From positions 1 to 5,109 of the forward strand of contig CALHIA010000051.1 in assembly GCA_938030585.1 (NCBI GenBank): a stretch of DNA of 5,109 nucleotides. The letters are read 5' to 3'. Made by a program: the position numbers and the translations under genes. The stretch is from an uncultured Candidatus Saccharibacteria bacterium (GTDB taxonomy: Bacteria; Patescibacteriota; Saccharimonadia; Saccharimonadales; Saccharimonadaceae). The notes beneath the pieces are model-generated. The model made no database searches. It worked only from the letters and a program-made list of their open reading frames with translations, and was not told the DNA's origin. Below are positions 1 through 5,075 of this stretch, piece by piece (within the stretch, counting starts at the first letter, position 1; each line of letters starts with the position of its first letter).

Positions 1-551
1 TATGGACTATTTAACTCAATAAAGCCTCCACCAGAATCAGTATTTGCGACATGCGCAACGGAAACAGCCCTAACAAAATTTAAAAATTTATTTTTATCCA
101 TTAGATATAATACCTGTTTTGGTTCCTCGCAATTTATATTTTTTTTATTAGGAATATTATCTAGTATATTTTTAAACGTTTCAAAAGACTTTTTAAAAAA
201 TGCAGGCCTTGGGTCGTGTAGATTAATATTTTTAAATTGAGCTATCTGTTTTAAACAATCATTAAAATTAAAAAATACATAAAAAAATAATAGACAATCA
301 GATTCATTAAATTTTTTATAGTTATCAATATTATCTATTATTGAAAGAAAAAATAATAACTGATTAAGCCAAGCAAAATAAGCTACATTTTTAACACCTT
401 TAACATCTATATTGTCTTTAATATCTTTAATATCTTTAATATCTTTGTTAATAAAGATTTCCAAGATTGAAATTATTTCACTATAAATCACTGAAGGGTC
501 TATAAGTAAATTTTTATTAATATCATGTAAAAAATCAACACGCGTCAACAT
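1..551 (-). CDS. 5' part of an unrecognised AT-rich gene, runs off the left edge
   Basis: Reading the minus strand from the ATG at 551-549 gives 183 uninterrupted codons to the window edge, so the 3' end and stop lie outside. An open frame of this length in DNA this AT-rich is unlikely by chance, because TAA, TAG and TGA would be frequent. The protein begins MLTRVDFLHDINKN. It is rich in Ile, Asn, Lys and Phe, has a KDI repeat at about residues 36-46 and a short hydrophobic run near 86-96 (CLLFFYVFFNF), and shows no signal peptide. The most conserved-looking block is RAVSVAH followed by VANTD at about residues 161-172. I do not recognise the family. It is divergent from the LCP gene, with 99 bp between the starts. 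Its base composition is clearly lower in GC than the LCP, VanZ and Wzz genes, which fits recent acquisition, though this is inference. There is no Shine-Dalgarno sequence. Confidence 0.72.
   Translation of the reverse strand, partial: MLTRVDFLHDINKNLLIDPSVIYSEIISILEIFINKDIKDIKDIKDNIDVKGVKNVAYFAWLNQLLFFLSIIDNIDNYKKFNESDCLLFFYVFFNFNDCLKQIAQFKNINLHDPRPAFFKKSFETFKNILDNIPNKKNINCEEPKQVLYLMDKNKFLNFVRAVSVAHVANTDSGGGFIELNSP
412..447. repeat. 9-bp tandem repeat (ATATCTTTA), about four units
   Basis: Units are at 412-420 (diverged, TTGTCTTTA), 421-429, 430-438 and 439-447 (last base changed). The unit length is three codons, so the array stays in frame inside the minus-strand gene and encodes repeated Ile-Lys-Asp. 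Copy-number change by slippage would lengthen or shorten the protein without breaking the frame. Confidence 0.85.
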
Positions 552-557
552 AGTATT

Positions 558-563
558 AATATA
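558..563 (-). promoter_or_regulatory. possible -10 box of the AT-rich minus-strand gene
   Basis: TATATT on the minus strand ends 6 nt before the ATG at 551, matching the spacing of the -10 boxes of the other genes here. It lies in a 10-bp AT palindrome (TAATATATTA, 557-566). AT richness makes a chance match likely, and I see no convincing -35. Confidence 0.25.
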
Positions 564-637
564 TTACAATTTAAAACAAGTCACAACAAAAATGTCAGCC
601 GTTCAATAATTAATAACATGTCATCAATATGCAGTAG

Positions 638-643
638 TATAAT
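638..643 (+). promoter_or_regulatory. -10 box of the LCP gene, probably leaderless
   Basis: A perfect TATAAT ends 7 nt before the ATG at 651, so transcription would begin at or within a base or two of the start codon. There is no purine-rich Shine-Dalgarno sequence between the box and the ATG. The -35 is weak; the best match is ATAACA at 613-618 with a 19-bp spacer. Confidence 0.6.
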
Positions 644-650
644 ATAACTT

Positions 651-2123
651 ATGACAGATACCACTATCACTAAACTCCACCCCATCCGTCTGATTTTTCA
701 GATTCTTGCATTTTTATCCACCTGTACAGTCTTTTATTTTTTATATCAAACAAAAATTCTACCAGCGCACTTCTTCAGTCTTCTTGCTTTCATAACCTTT
801 TTAATTATTACCACTCTAATCTTTTTTAGTCACCGCCACAAATTCGCAGTTATCATCTTAAGTATTATTTTTTTCATTAATTTCATCCTTGCCTTCCTCC
901 TCTTCAAATACAACGACTATTTCTCCAAAATCAGTCCCAACAAAACCTATTTTGAAAAATACAGCCTTGTCACCCTCAAAAATTCTAATCTCACAAAAAA
1001 CACCACGAGTACTATTTCGCCTCTTGGGCTTTTAACCAGTGACCCCTATTTCGAAACCGTCAAACAGTATCTCACATCCGCAGAGAGTAACCGTCCAGAC
1101 CTCCTCAAAACTCCTCTCGAAGAAACCAATCTCAAGACCTACGACAACCTCCTCGCCCTCACCACAGCACTCACAACCCCTAAATCCGCCAACGACAAGC
1201 TCCAGACTATCTTCCTTGGCCACACCTATCTCGACGCGTTGAGGGACAATAATGAGACTATTTATAATCAACTCCAAATCCTCGCCGATATCGAAATAAA
1301 AGTCGCACCGAAGCATGTCGAAACCACCTCGCACGCTTCACTCGACTCGCCATTCACTATTTATCTCAGTGGCATCGATAATCGCGACCATACCCTGCCT
1401 TTTGCCGCCCGCTCCGACGTCAACCTCATCCTCGCCATCAATCCCGCCAAGCATAAGATTCTCCTCCTCAATACTCCACGTGATTTTTATGTCCCCCTCG
1501 CCATGAATGGCAAACTCGACAAACTCACCCATGCCGGACTTTATGGCGTCAATGAATCAATCCATACTCTAGAAAATTTCTATAATATCAAATTCAATTA
1601 TTACGCGCGTATCAATTTCGATGCCACTTCCACCATCATCGATCAACTCGGCGGTGTCGACATTCATATTCCCTACGTCGTCAATACTTATCACGGTCAC
1701 CGTCACTATGAACCAGGGAATTATCATTTGAATGGTGATGAAGCGCTCGATTTTGCGCGTGAACGCGTCTCAATTAGTTGGGCTGGTGGTGACCGTGAGC
1801 GCGGCCGTAATCAGGAAAAAATTCTCACTGCTTTAATTCAAAAACTTCAGTCCGACAAAACCAATCTCACTCGCTTCGATCAGATTTTCAATTCTATCGC
1901 CAAAAATATTCAAACCAATTTCACTCCCGATGATCTCAAATATCTCGTCCAGAAACAACTAACGAATTTTTCCAACTGGCAAATCGAATCCATTGACGTC
2001 GATGGTAAGGCCGATATTACTTCGACTTACACCTACCCTGAACCTAAGCATTTCGTCTGGCACCCTTATCAAGATACCGTCGACCGCGCCAAAGCCAAGC
2101 TCCAAGAATATCTCGCCGAATAA
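651..2123 (+). CDS. LytR-CpsA-Psr (LCP) family glycopolymer transferase, Cps2A/Wzg-like
   Basis: LCP enzymes transfer undecaprenyl-phosphate-linked glycopolymers (capsule, teichoic acid and others) to peptidoglycan on the outer face of the membrane. The 490-residue protein has the Cps2A layout: three N-terminal membrane helices (about 12-32, 40-60, 65-86), an extracellular accessory region (about 90-230) and an LCP domain (about 234-410). Visible LCP motifs are YLSGID (238-243), ARSDVN (253-258), NTPRDFYV (274-281), LTHAGLYG (292-299), INFD..STIIDQLGGVDI (321-338), GDEALDFARER (362-372) and GGDRERGRNQ (379-388). By comparison with pneumococcal Cps2A, D243 and D256 are candidate metal ligands. 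R277, R370, R372, R384, R386 and Q388 are candidates for binding the pyrophosphate head. All appear present; the loop between RER and the DRERGRNQ block is two residues longer than I recall for Cps2A. Length matches Cps2A (about 480). The start is set by the adjacent -10 box. The partner lipid-linked polymer is unknown. The family call is firm; capsule as the substrate is inferred from the Wzz-kinase nearby. Confidence 0.95.
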   Translation: MTDTTITKLHPIRLIFQILAFLSTCTVFYFLYQTKILPAHFFSLLAFITFLIITTLIFFSHRHKFAVIILSIIFFINFILAFLLFKYNDYFSKISPNKTYFEKYSLVTLKNSNLTKNTTSTISPLGLLTSDPYFETVKQYLTSAESNRPDLLKTPLEETNLKTYDNLLALTTALTTPKSANDKLQTIFLGHTYLDALRDNNETIYNQLQILADIEIKVAPKHVETTSHASLDSPFTIYLSGIDNRDHTLPFAARSDVNLILAINPAKHKILLLNTPRDFYVPLAMNGKLDKLTHAGLYGVNESIHTLENFYNIKFNYYARINFDATSTIIDQLGGVDIHIPYVVNTYHGHRHYEPGNYHLNGDEALDFARERVSISWAGGDRERGRNQEKILTALIQKLQSDKTNLTRFDQIFNSIAKNIQTNFTPDDLKYLVQKQLTNFSNWQIESIDVDGKADITSTYTYPEPKHFVWHPYQDTVDRAKAKLQEYLAE

Positions 2124-2235
2124 AAAAACTTGTTCCAAGGGCCAAGCTCCATAAATAACCCAGAAAACCAGACCAAGGATTCATATTCAATCCGCGCCCT
2201 CTCACGGCTCCGGCCTTTTAGCGGCGCCCGCAAAG

Positions 2236-2244
2236 TGTTACAAT
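2236..2244 (+). promoter_or_regulatory. extended -10 promoter of the VanZ-like gene, probably leaderless
   Basis: TGtTACAAT is an extended -10 (TGn followed by TACAAT), ending 6 nt before the ATG at 2251. No Shine-Dalgarno sequence lies between. Extended -10 promoters can work with a poor -35, and here the -35 region is poor (TTTAGC at 2217-2222, 16-bp spacer). The gene therefore probably has its own transcript rather than depending only on read-through from the LCP gene 127 bp upstream. Confidence 0.6.
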
Positions 2245-2250
2245 AAGCTA

Positions 2251-2742
2251 ATGACTATTCGCACCCACAATTTTTTCTTGCCTACCCTTCTAGTTTTTCA
2301 GATGCTTTTTATCTTCACCATGTCTTCCTTCGGCCATACCTCTTCCGACGCCCAGAGCAATCTCTTCGTTGATTTTATCGCGCAAAATTTCCCGCACGTC
2401 CGTCACGGTTTAGAGAATAATTTAATCAGCCTCAGTACTCTGATTTTTCTCGTACGAAAAACCGCCCACTTCACCGAATATGCCATCCTGGGCAGCCTCT
2501 TTTTCCTTAATCTAAAAAGTTGGCAAAGGCCAAAAAGCTCGACCTCAATGAATATTCTTCTCAGTCTAATCTTTAGCTTCCTCTACGCTTGCACCGATGA
2601 GCTTCATCAAATCTTCGTCCCCGGCCGCTCCGCTCAGTTTCGCGACATTTTAATCGACACTCTTGGCGCCAGCTTTGGCGTCCTTATTACATATTTAATC
2701 ATCAAGCTTTTCGCCAAAGTCAAAGCACACACCCGTAAATAA
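2251..2742 (+). CDS. VanZ-like family membrane protein
   Basis: This 163-residue integral membrane protein has about four hydrophobic segments (about 8-26, 58-68 running into 78-88, 101-114, 138-154). It carries the VanZ-like signature: RKTAHFTEYAILG (69-81), then TDELHQIFVPGRSAQFRDILIDTLGA (115-140, with D116, E117, H119, Q120, PGR at 124-126, R131, D132, D136). These polar residues sit beside helices and are the usual conserved core, which suggests a conserved membrane activity or ligand site whose chemistry is not settled. The founding member, enterococcal VanZ, gives low-level teicoplanin resistance, but most homologues are not linked to resistance and lie in envelope loci. Length is typical. 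It follows the LCP gene on the same strand and converges with the Wzz-kinase fusion 73 bp away. A role in envelope polymer assembly is inferred from location only; resistance should not be assumed. Confidence 0.9.
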   Translation: MTIRTHNFFLPTLLVFQMLFIFTMSSFGHTSSDAQSNLFVDFIAQNFPHVRHGLENNLISLSTLIFLVRKTAHFTEYAILGSLFFLNLKSWQRPKSSTSMNILLSLIFSFLYACTDELHQIFVPGRSAQFRDILIDTLGASFGVLITYLIIKLFAKVKAHTRK

Positions 2743-2815
2743 GTTCACTATATAGTAAAACAGAAGCAAAAACCCCACACCAAGTACTAACCCAAATATC
2801 TAAATAAGTTAAACC

Positions 2816-4528
2816 TTAATTATTATAGTAGTTATAATAATTATTCTTCCCACCACGGCGCTTATCCACCACCTGATTCAAAATCACCCCAGGCATATTA
2901 ATCTCAATTGCTTCTAGTGCGCGCTTCGAGTTTTGTAAATCTTCAATCGTGGTTTCATTCGCCGCACAAACCAACATCACCCGGTCCGCACGCTTCGCCA
3001 AAATCAAAGAATCTGAAATTCCCTCAATCGGCGTACCATCGATTAGTACATAATCATAATGTTTTTTCACCTCAGCAAGCAACATCTCCATCTTCTTCGA
3101 TTCTAGAAGCTCACTCGGATTTGGTGGCACCACACCACGCGTAATAACTTCGAGGTTTTTCACATTAGTTTTCAAGGCATATTGACGTAGTTTCTTTAAG
3201 TCCCCTTCCGCCAAAATATTTGACAGACCAAACTGATTACTTAATTCAAAAATTTCATGTTGACGCCCCAGGCGCATATCGCAGTCGATCAAAAGCACCT
3301 TCTTATTCGTCTTCGCGAAAGCCACCGCCAGGTTCGAAATAATAAAACTCTTACCTTCGTGCGCTCTCGAGCTACAAAACAGCACCGTATTCGAATTCTG
3401 ATTATTTAGCGAGAAATATAAACTAGTACGAATCGTACGAAAATCTTCCGCCACCGACATCTTCGGATTATCGCGTAGTACCAATTCGGAATCCTCATTG
3501 ACTTCCACAATCCCCACCTCTTCCACATTGGCAATTTCTGCTTCTTTTTCCGCGGCAATTTTTTCTTGTTCCAAGGCAATCTTCTCTTGAATCGCTTTTT
3601 CCTCCGCGATAATCTTACGTCCCACCGCCTTAATCTCCACGAATGGCCTCTCCGGAGTACCTTTAGCTTTTTCCGCTTCTTCCGCTGCCTTGGCCGCTGC
3701 TTCTTCGGCCGCTTCTTCTGCGGCAATTTTTTCCGCTTCAACCTTGAGTTCCGCTTCTTTTTCCGCTTCCTTTTGTTTCTGCTTCTCAAGTTTGCGCTGT
3801 TCCTTCTCCTCTTTCTTCAGACGTTTCGCCTCAATTTTAGCCAATTTCGCTTCCAGTTTCTTGCGTTTTTTCTTCTGTTTATCCACCTGACCAAAAATCG
3901 GCAGCTTGAAAATTTCGTCAATTTGCTCCGTCGTTTTAATCGTGCGATCGAAATAAAACAGCACTAAAATAATCCCGCCCCCAAGCACCATACCAGCCAC
4001 CGCATAAATAATTTCTTGTTTTATCACATCAATATTGTATGGACCCCTCGGCTCCACCGCATGATCGAGGATATTCACGCTTGTATCATTGTAAATCTGC
4101 GAAATTTCTTCCTTAAAAATATCCGCCACCCAGTTCGCAACCTCATAACTTCGATAAGCATTCGCATCCACCACTGAAATACTAATAATCTCCGTATTTT
4201 TCAAAGAAGAAACATTAATCTTCGCACTCAGAGCCTCATAAGATTCCTTCAAGTTATTTTCTTCAATCACCCGGTCGAGCACACGATGCGATTTCACCAC
4301 CTCTGTATAAGTCTCAATCAAATTCTTATTCGCGGTAATTTCACTCTGCACCGTAGTCTTCGATTTGTCCGAACTCAAAATAATCGTCGCCCGTGATTTA
4401 TATTCTGGCTTTTGCACCAAAACTATATAAGCAGAACCCGCCGAAACACAAAGAATCACCATCGCAAAAAATAACAGCAGGTGTTTCCTAAAGTAAATTA
4501 ACAAGTCTCTCAAGTTAATCTCTTCCAT
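2816..4528 (-). CDS. Wzz/CapA-type polysaccharide co-polymerase fused to a BY-kinase-like ATPase
   Basis: This is a 570-residue inner-membrane protein predicted to control capsule or exopolysaccharide chain length and export. Domains in order: Wzz N-terminal domain (1-110) with TM1 at about 15-38; a short outer loop ending in a Pro-rich stretch (VEPRGPYN, 158-165) before TM2 (about 172-193); a charged low-complexity linker (about 215-345); and a P-loop kinase domain (about 357-555). Kinase motifs are Walker A SSRAHEGKSF (386-395, K393), Walker A' VLLIDCDMR (411-419, D415, D417), Walker B YVLIDGTP (493-500, D497), and a C-terminal tyrosine cluster (Y564, Y565, Y567, Y568) for autophosphorylation. 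The outer loop is about 135 residues, the size of Gram-positive CapA/Wzd and much shorter than in Gram-negative Wzc, so this resembles fused CapA and CapB. Walker A departs from the usual PGEGKST (A389, H390, F395), so activity should not be taken for granted. The ATG is supported by a -10 box 7 nt upstream. Confidence 0.93.
   Translation of the reverse strand: MEEINLRDLLIYFRKHLLLFFAMVILCVSAGSAYIVLVQKPEYKSRATIILSSDKSKTTVQSEITANKNLIETYTEVVKSHRVLDRVIEENNLKESYEALSAKINVSSLKNTEIISISVVDANAYRSYEVANWVADIFKEEISQIYNDTSVNILDHAVEPRGPYNIDVIKQEIIYAVAGMVLGGGIILVLFYFDRTIKTTEQIDEIFKLPIFGQVDKQKKKRKKLEAKLAKIEAKRLKKEEKEQRKLEKQKQKEAEKEAELKVEAEKIAAEEAAEEAAAKAAEEAEKAKGTPERPFVEIKAVGRKIIAEEKAIQEKIALEQEKIAAEKEAEIANVEEVGIVEVNEDSELVLRDNPKMSVAEDFRTIRTSLYFSLNNQNSNTVLFCSSRAHEGKSFIISNLAVAFAKTNKKVLLIDCDMRLGRQHEIFELSNQFGLSNILAEGDLKKLRQYALKTNVKNLEVITRGVVPPNPSELLESKKMEMLLAEVKKHYDYVLIDGTPIEGISDSLILAKRADRVMLVCAANETTIEDLQNSKRALEAIEINMPGVILNQVVDKRRGGKNNYYNYYNN
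3494..3886 (-). other. charged Lys/Glu/Ala low-complexity linker inside the Wzz-kinase fusion
   Basis: Residues about 215-345 of the fusion protein are first Lys/Arg-rich (KQKKKRKKLEAKLAK from 217), then alternating Lys/Glu, then Ala/Glu-rich (EEAAEEAAAKAAEEAEKA, 271-288). After a short break at GTPERPFVEIK they return to Glu/Lys/Ala-rich helix. It is predicted to form one or more long charged helices or a coiled coil on the cytoplasmic side between TM2 and the kinase. The DNA is correspondingly repetitive and produces open but meaningless reading frames on other frames of both strands. Confidence 0.85.
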
Positions 4529-4535
4529 ATCAAAT

Positions 4536-4564
4536 ATTATAATATGGTAAGACTCATCCGTAAA
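4536..4564 (-). promoter_or_regulatory. -35/-10 promoter of the Wzz-kinase gene, probably leaderless
   Basis: On the minus strand, TTTACG (4564-4559) and a perfect TATAAT (4541-4536) are separated by 17 bp. The -10 ends 7 nt before the ATG at 4528, and no Shine-Dalgarno sequence is present, so the transcript should start at or next to the start codon. Confidence 0.65.
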
Positions 4565-4648
4565 TAGTCTAAATATATTTCACCACAAAACGCAAATGGT
4601 TATTTTGTAGTTTATTCTTTTTAAAAATCTATTTTTACTACTTTGAGT

Positions 4649-4654
4649 TATAAT
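4649..4654 (+). promoter_or_regulatory. possible -10 box for a plus-strand small RNA
   Basis: A perfect TATAAT places a start near 4661, just before the GC-rich island. No good -35 lies 16-18 bp upstream, so this may be a chance match in AT-rich DNA. Confidence 0.25.
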
Positions 4655-4660
4655 TAAAGT

Positions 4661-4715
4661 GTCATTACGCCGGACTAGCCTAAGGTTTCGACCGACCGCA
4701 AATGCCGGCATTTTT
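4661..4715 (+). ncRNA. candidate small structured RNA, about 55 nt
   Basis: A GC-rich island stands out from AT-rich flanks. From a predicted start near 4661 the transcript could fold as GCCGG (4669-4673) pairing with CCGGC (4705-4709), enclosing GGT-TTCG-ACC (4684-4693, a UUCG tetraloop hairpin), and it ends in TTTTT (4711-4715). Alternatively the 3' end folds alone as AAATG-CCGG-CATTT. The stems are short, so this is a suggestion only. The island could instead be a decayed gene fragment or a protein-binding palindrome. Confidence 0.22.
4700..4713. repeat. 14-bp perfect palindrome AAATGCCGGCATTT
   Basis: The sequence is fully self-complementary and followed by more T residues on the plus strand. 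Because it contains ATGCCGGCAT, both strands carry an ATG that would begin Met-Pro-Ala-Phe, which explains the matching starts of spurious small frames on both strands. It could be an operator or a weak bidirectional terminator. Confidence 0.6.
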
Positions 4716-4774
4716 GATAGATGAAGCAATAACCCATCTTCTACCATTTGTGATAAAAAGCTCAAACACTTTAC

Positions 4775-4888
4775 TTAACATTTAACAAATGTATGCAGTA
4801 GGATTTAACAAATTACAACAATTTATATCTGTTAATCAATCTAAAAACATAAATCAAGATTTAACAAAGTGTTAAATAAGATTTAACA
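4775..4888. repeat. cluster of TTAACA/TGTTAA hexamers, four within ATTTAACAAA
   Basis: TTAACA occurs at 4775, 4782, 4805, 4861 and 4883, and TGTTAA at 4830 and 4870; an eighth copy (TGTTAA) is at 5087. The longer ATTTAACAAA is at 4780-4789, 4803-4812, 4859-4868 and 4881-4890, with start spacings of 23, 56 and 22 bp. TTTAACA and TGTTAAA at 4860-4876 form a perfect 7-bp inverted repeat with a 3-bp spacer. The count is far above what base composition predicts. It may be a binding array for a regulator or nucleoid protein; no known box is recognised with confidence. Confidence 0.6.
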
Positions 4889-4921
4889 AAATATAGCACA
4901 CTATAACTATCCTTAATAAAC

Positions 4922-4943
4922 AAAAAAACAACCTCGCGGTTGT
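4922..4943 (-). terminator. intrinsic terminator of tRNA-Ala
   Basis: On the minus strand, downstream of the tRNA, ACAACC and GGTTGT pair around a GCGA loop (a GNRA tetraloop) and are followed by a run of seven T. It starts 17 nt after the CCA end of the tRNA and should end its transcript before the AT-rich region. Confidence 0.88.
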
Positions 4944-4959
4944 CTTCATTCGAAATATT

Positions 4960-5036
4960 TGGTGGAGCATATGAGACTCGAACTCATGACCTCTTCAATG
5001 CCATTGAAGCGCTCTAGCCAGCTGAGCTAATGCCCC
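4960..5036 (-). tRNA. tRNA-Ala(GGC), CCA encoded
   Basis: A 77-nt cloverleaf can be folded in full. The acceptor GGGGCAT pairs with ATGCTCC, including the G3:U70 wobble that marks alanine tRNAs. The D arm is GCTC/GAGC. The anticodon stem CTTCA/TGAAG encloses loop ATGGCAT, with anticodon GGC (reads GCC and GCU). The variable loop has 5 nt. The T arm ATGAG/CTCAT carries loop TTCGAGT. The discriminator is A, followed by an encoded CCA. It has its own promoter and terminator, so it appears to be a single-gene unit. No partial copy of its 3' end was noticed elsewhere in the window, so there is no sign of an integrated element here. Confidence 0.97.
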
Positions 5037-5046
5037 ATCACCCGTT

Positions 5047-5075
5047 ATATTATCACAAACCCAAGCTTTTCTCAA
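5047..5075 (-). promoter_or_regulatory. -35/-10 promoter of tRNA-Ala
   Basis: On the minus strand, TTGAGA (5075-5070) and TAATAT (5052-5047) are 17 bp apart, and the -10 is preceded by TGA, making it an extended -10. Start of transcription is expected near 5040, only a few bases before the mature 5' end at 5036, so the 5' leader would be very short. Confidence 0.75.

Larger units (their letters stand above)
4529..4959. other. 431-bp AT-rich intergenic region between the Wzz-kinase gene and the tRNA
   Basis: No convincing protein gene is seen. The region holds, from left to right, the Wzz-kinase promoter, a GC-rich island with a palindrome and a possible plus-strand small RNA (4649-4715), a cluster of TTAACA/TGTTAA hexamers (4775-4888), and the tRNA terminator (4922-4943). 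A 61-codon minus-strand open frame at 4580-4765 lacks support and is not called. Confidence 0.6.

Noticed and set aside
2124..2250. Intrinsic terminator after the LCP gene
   Set aside because: The candidate stems (CTTG/CAAG near 2129-2146, GGC/GCC at 2206-2215 before TTTT) are only 3-4 bp, too weak to call.
2743..2815. Bidirectional terminator between the convergent VanZ and Wzz-kinase genes
   Set aside because: The only symmetric element is ACTATATAGT (2747-2756), which cannot form a stable stem, and no T-run hairpin is present.
714..3887. Three TTATCCACC sites (714-722, 2862-2870, 3879-3887) resembling DnaA boxes
   Set aside because: Each has one mismatch to TTATCCACA, all lie inside coding sequence and are far apart. 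They are explained by Leu-Ser-Thr or antisense Val-Asp-Lys codons.
3406..3967. Overlapping open frames on both strands, including Arg/Lys-rich and Phe-rich ones
   Set aside because: They are shadows of the repetitive GAA/AAG/GCG coding in the charged linker of the Wzz-kinase gene.
4580..4765. 61-codon open frame on the minus strand, possibly a small protein gene
   Set aside because: It has no ribosome binding site or -10 box at the spacing seen for the other genes, an unconvincing composition, and it crosses a palindrome and AT-rich DNA. No family is recognised. A decayed gene remains possible.
4702..4785. 27-codon plus-strand frame starting MPAFLIDEAI
   Set aside because: It is very short, and its start is explained by the palindrome that gives the same first residues on both strands.
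4775..4890. CRISPR array or plasmid iterons
   Set aside because: The repeated unit is only 6-10 bp with irregular spacing, there are no spacer-sized intervals of constant length, and no cas or replication gene is in the window.
4960..5036. tRNA as an integration site for a mobile element
   Set aside because: No integrase gene and no repeated copy of the tRNA 3' end was found in the window.
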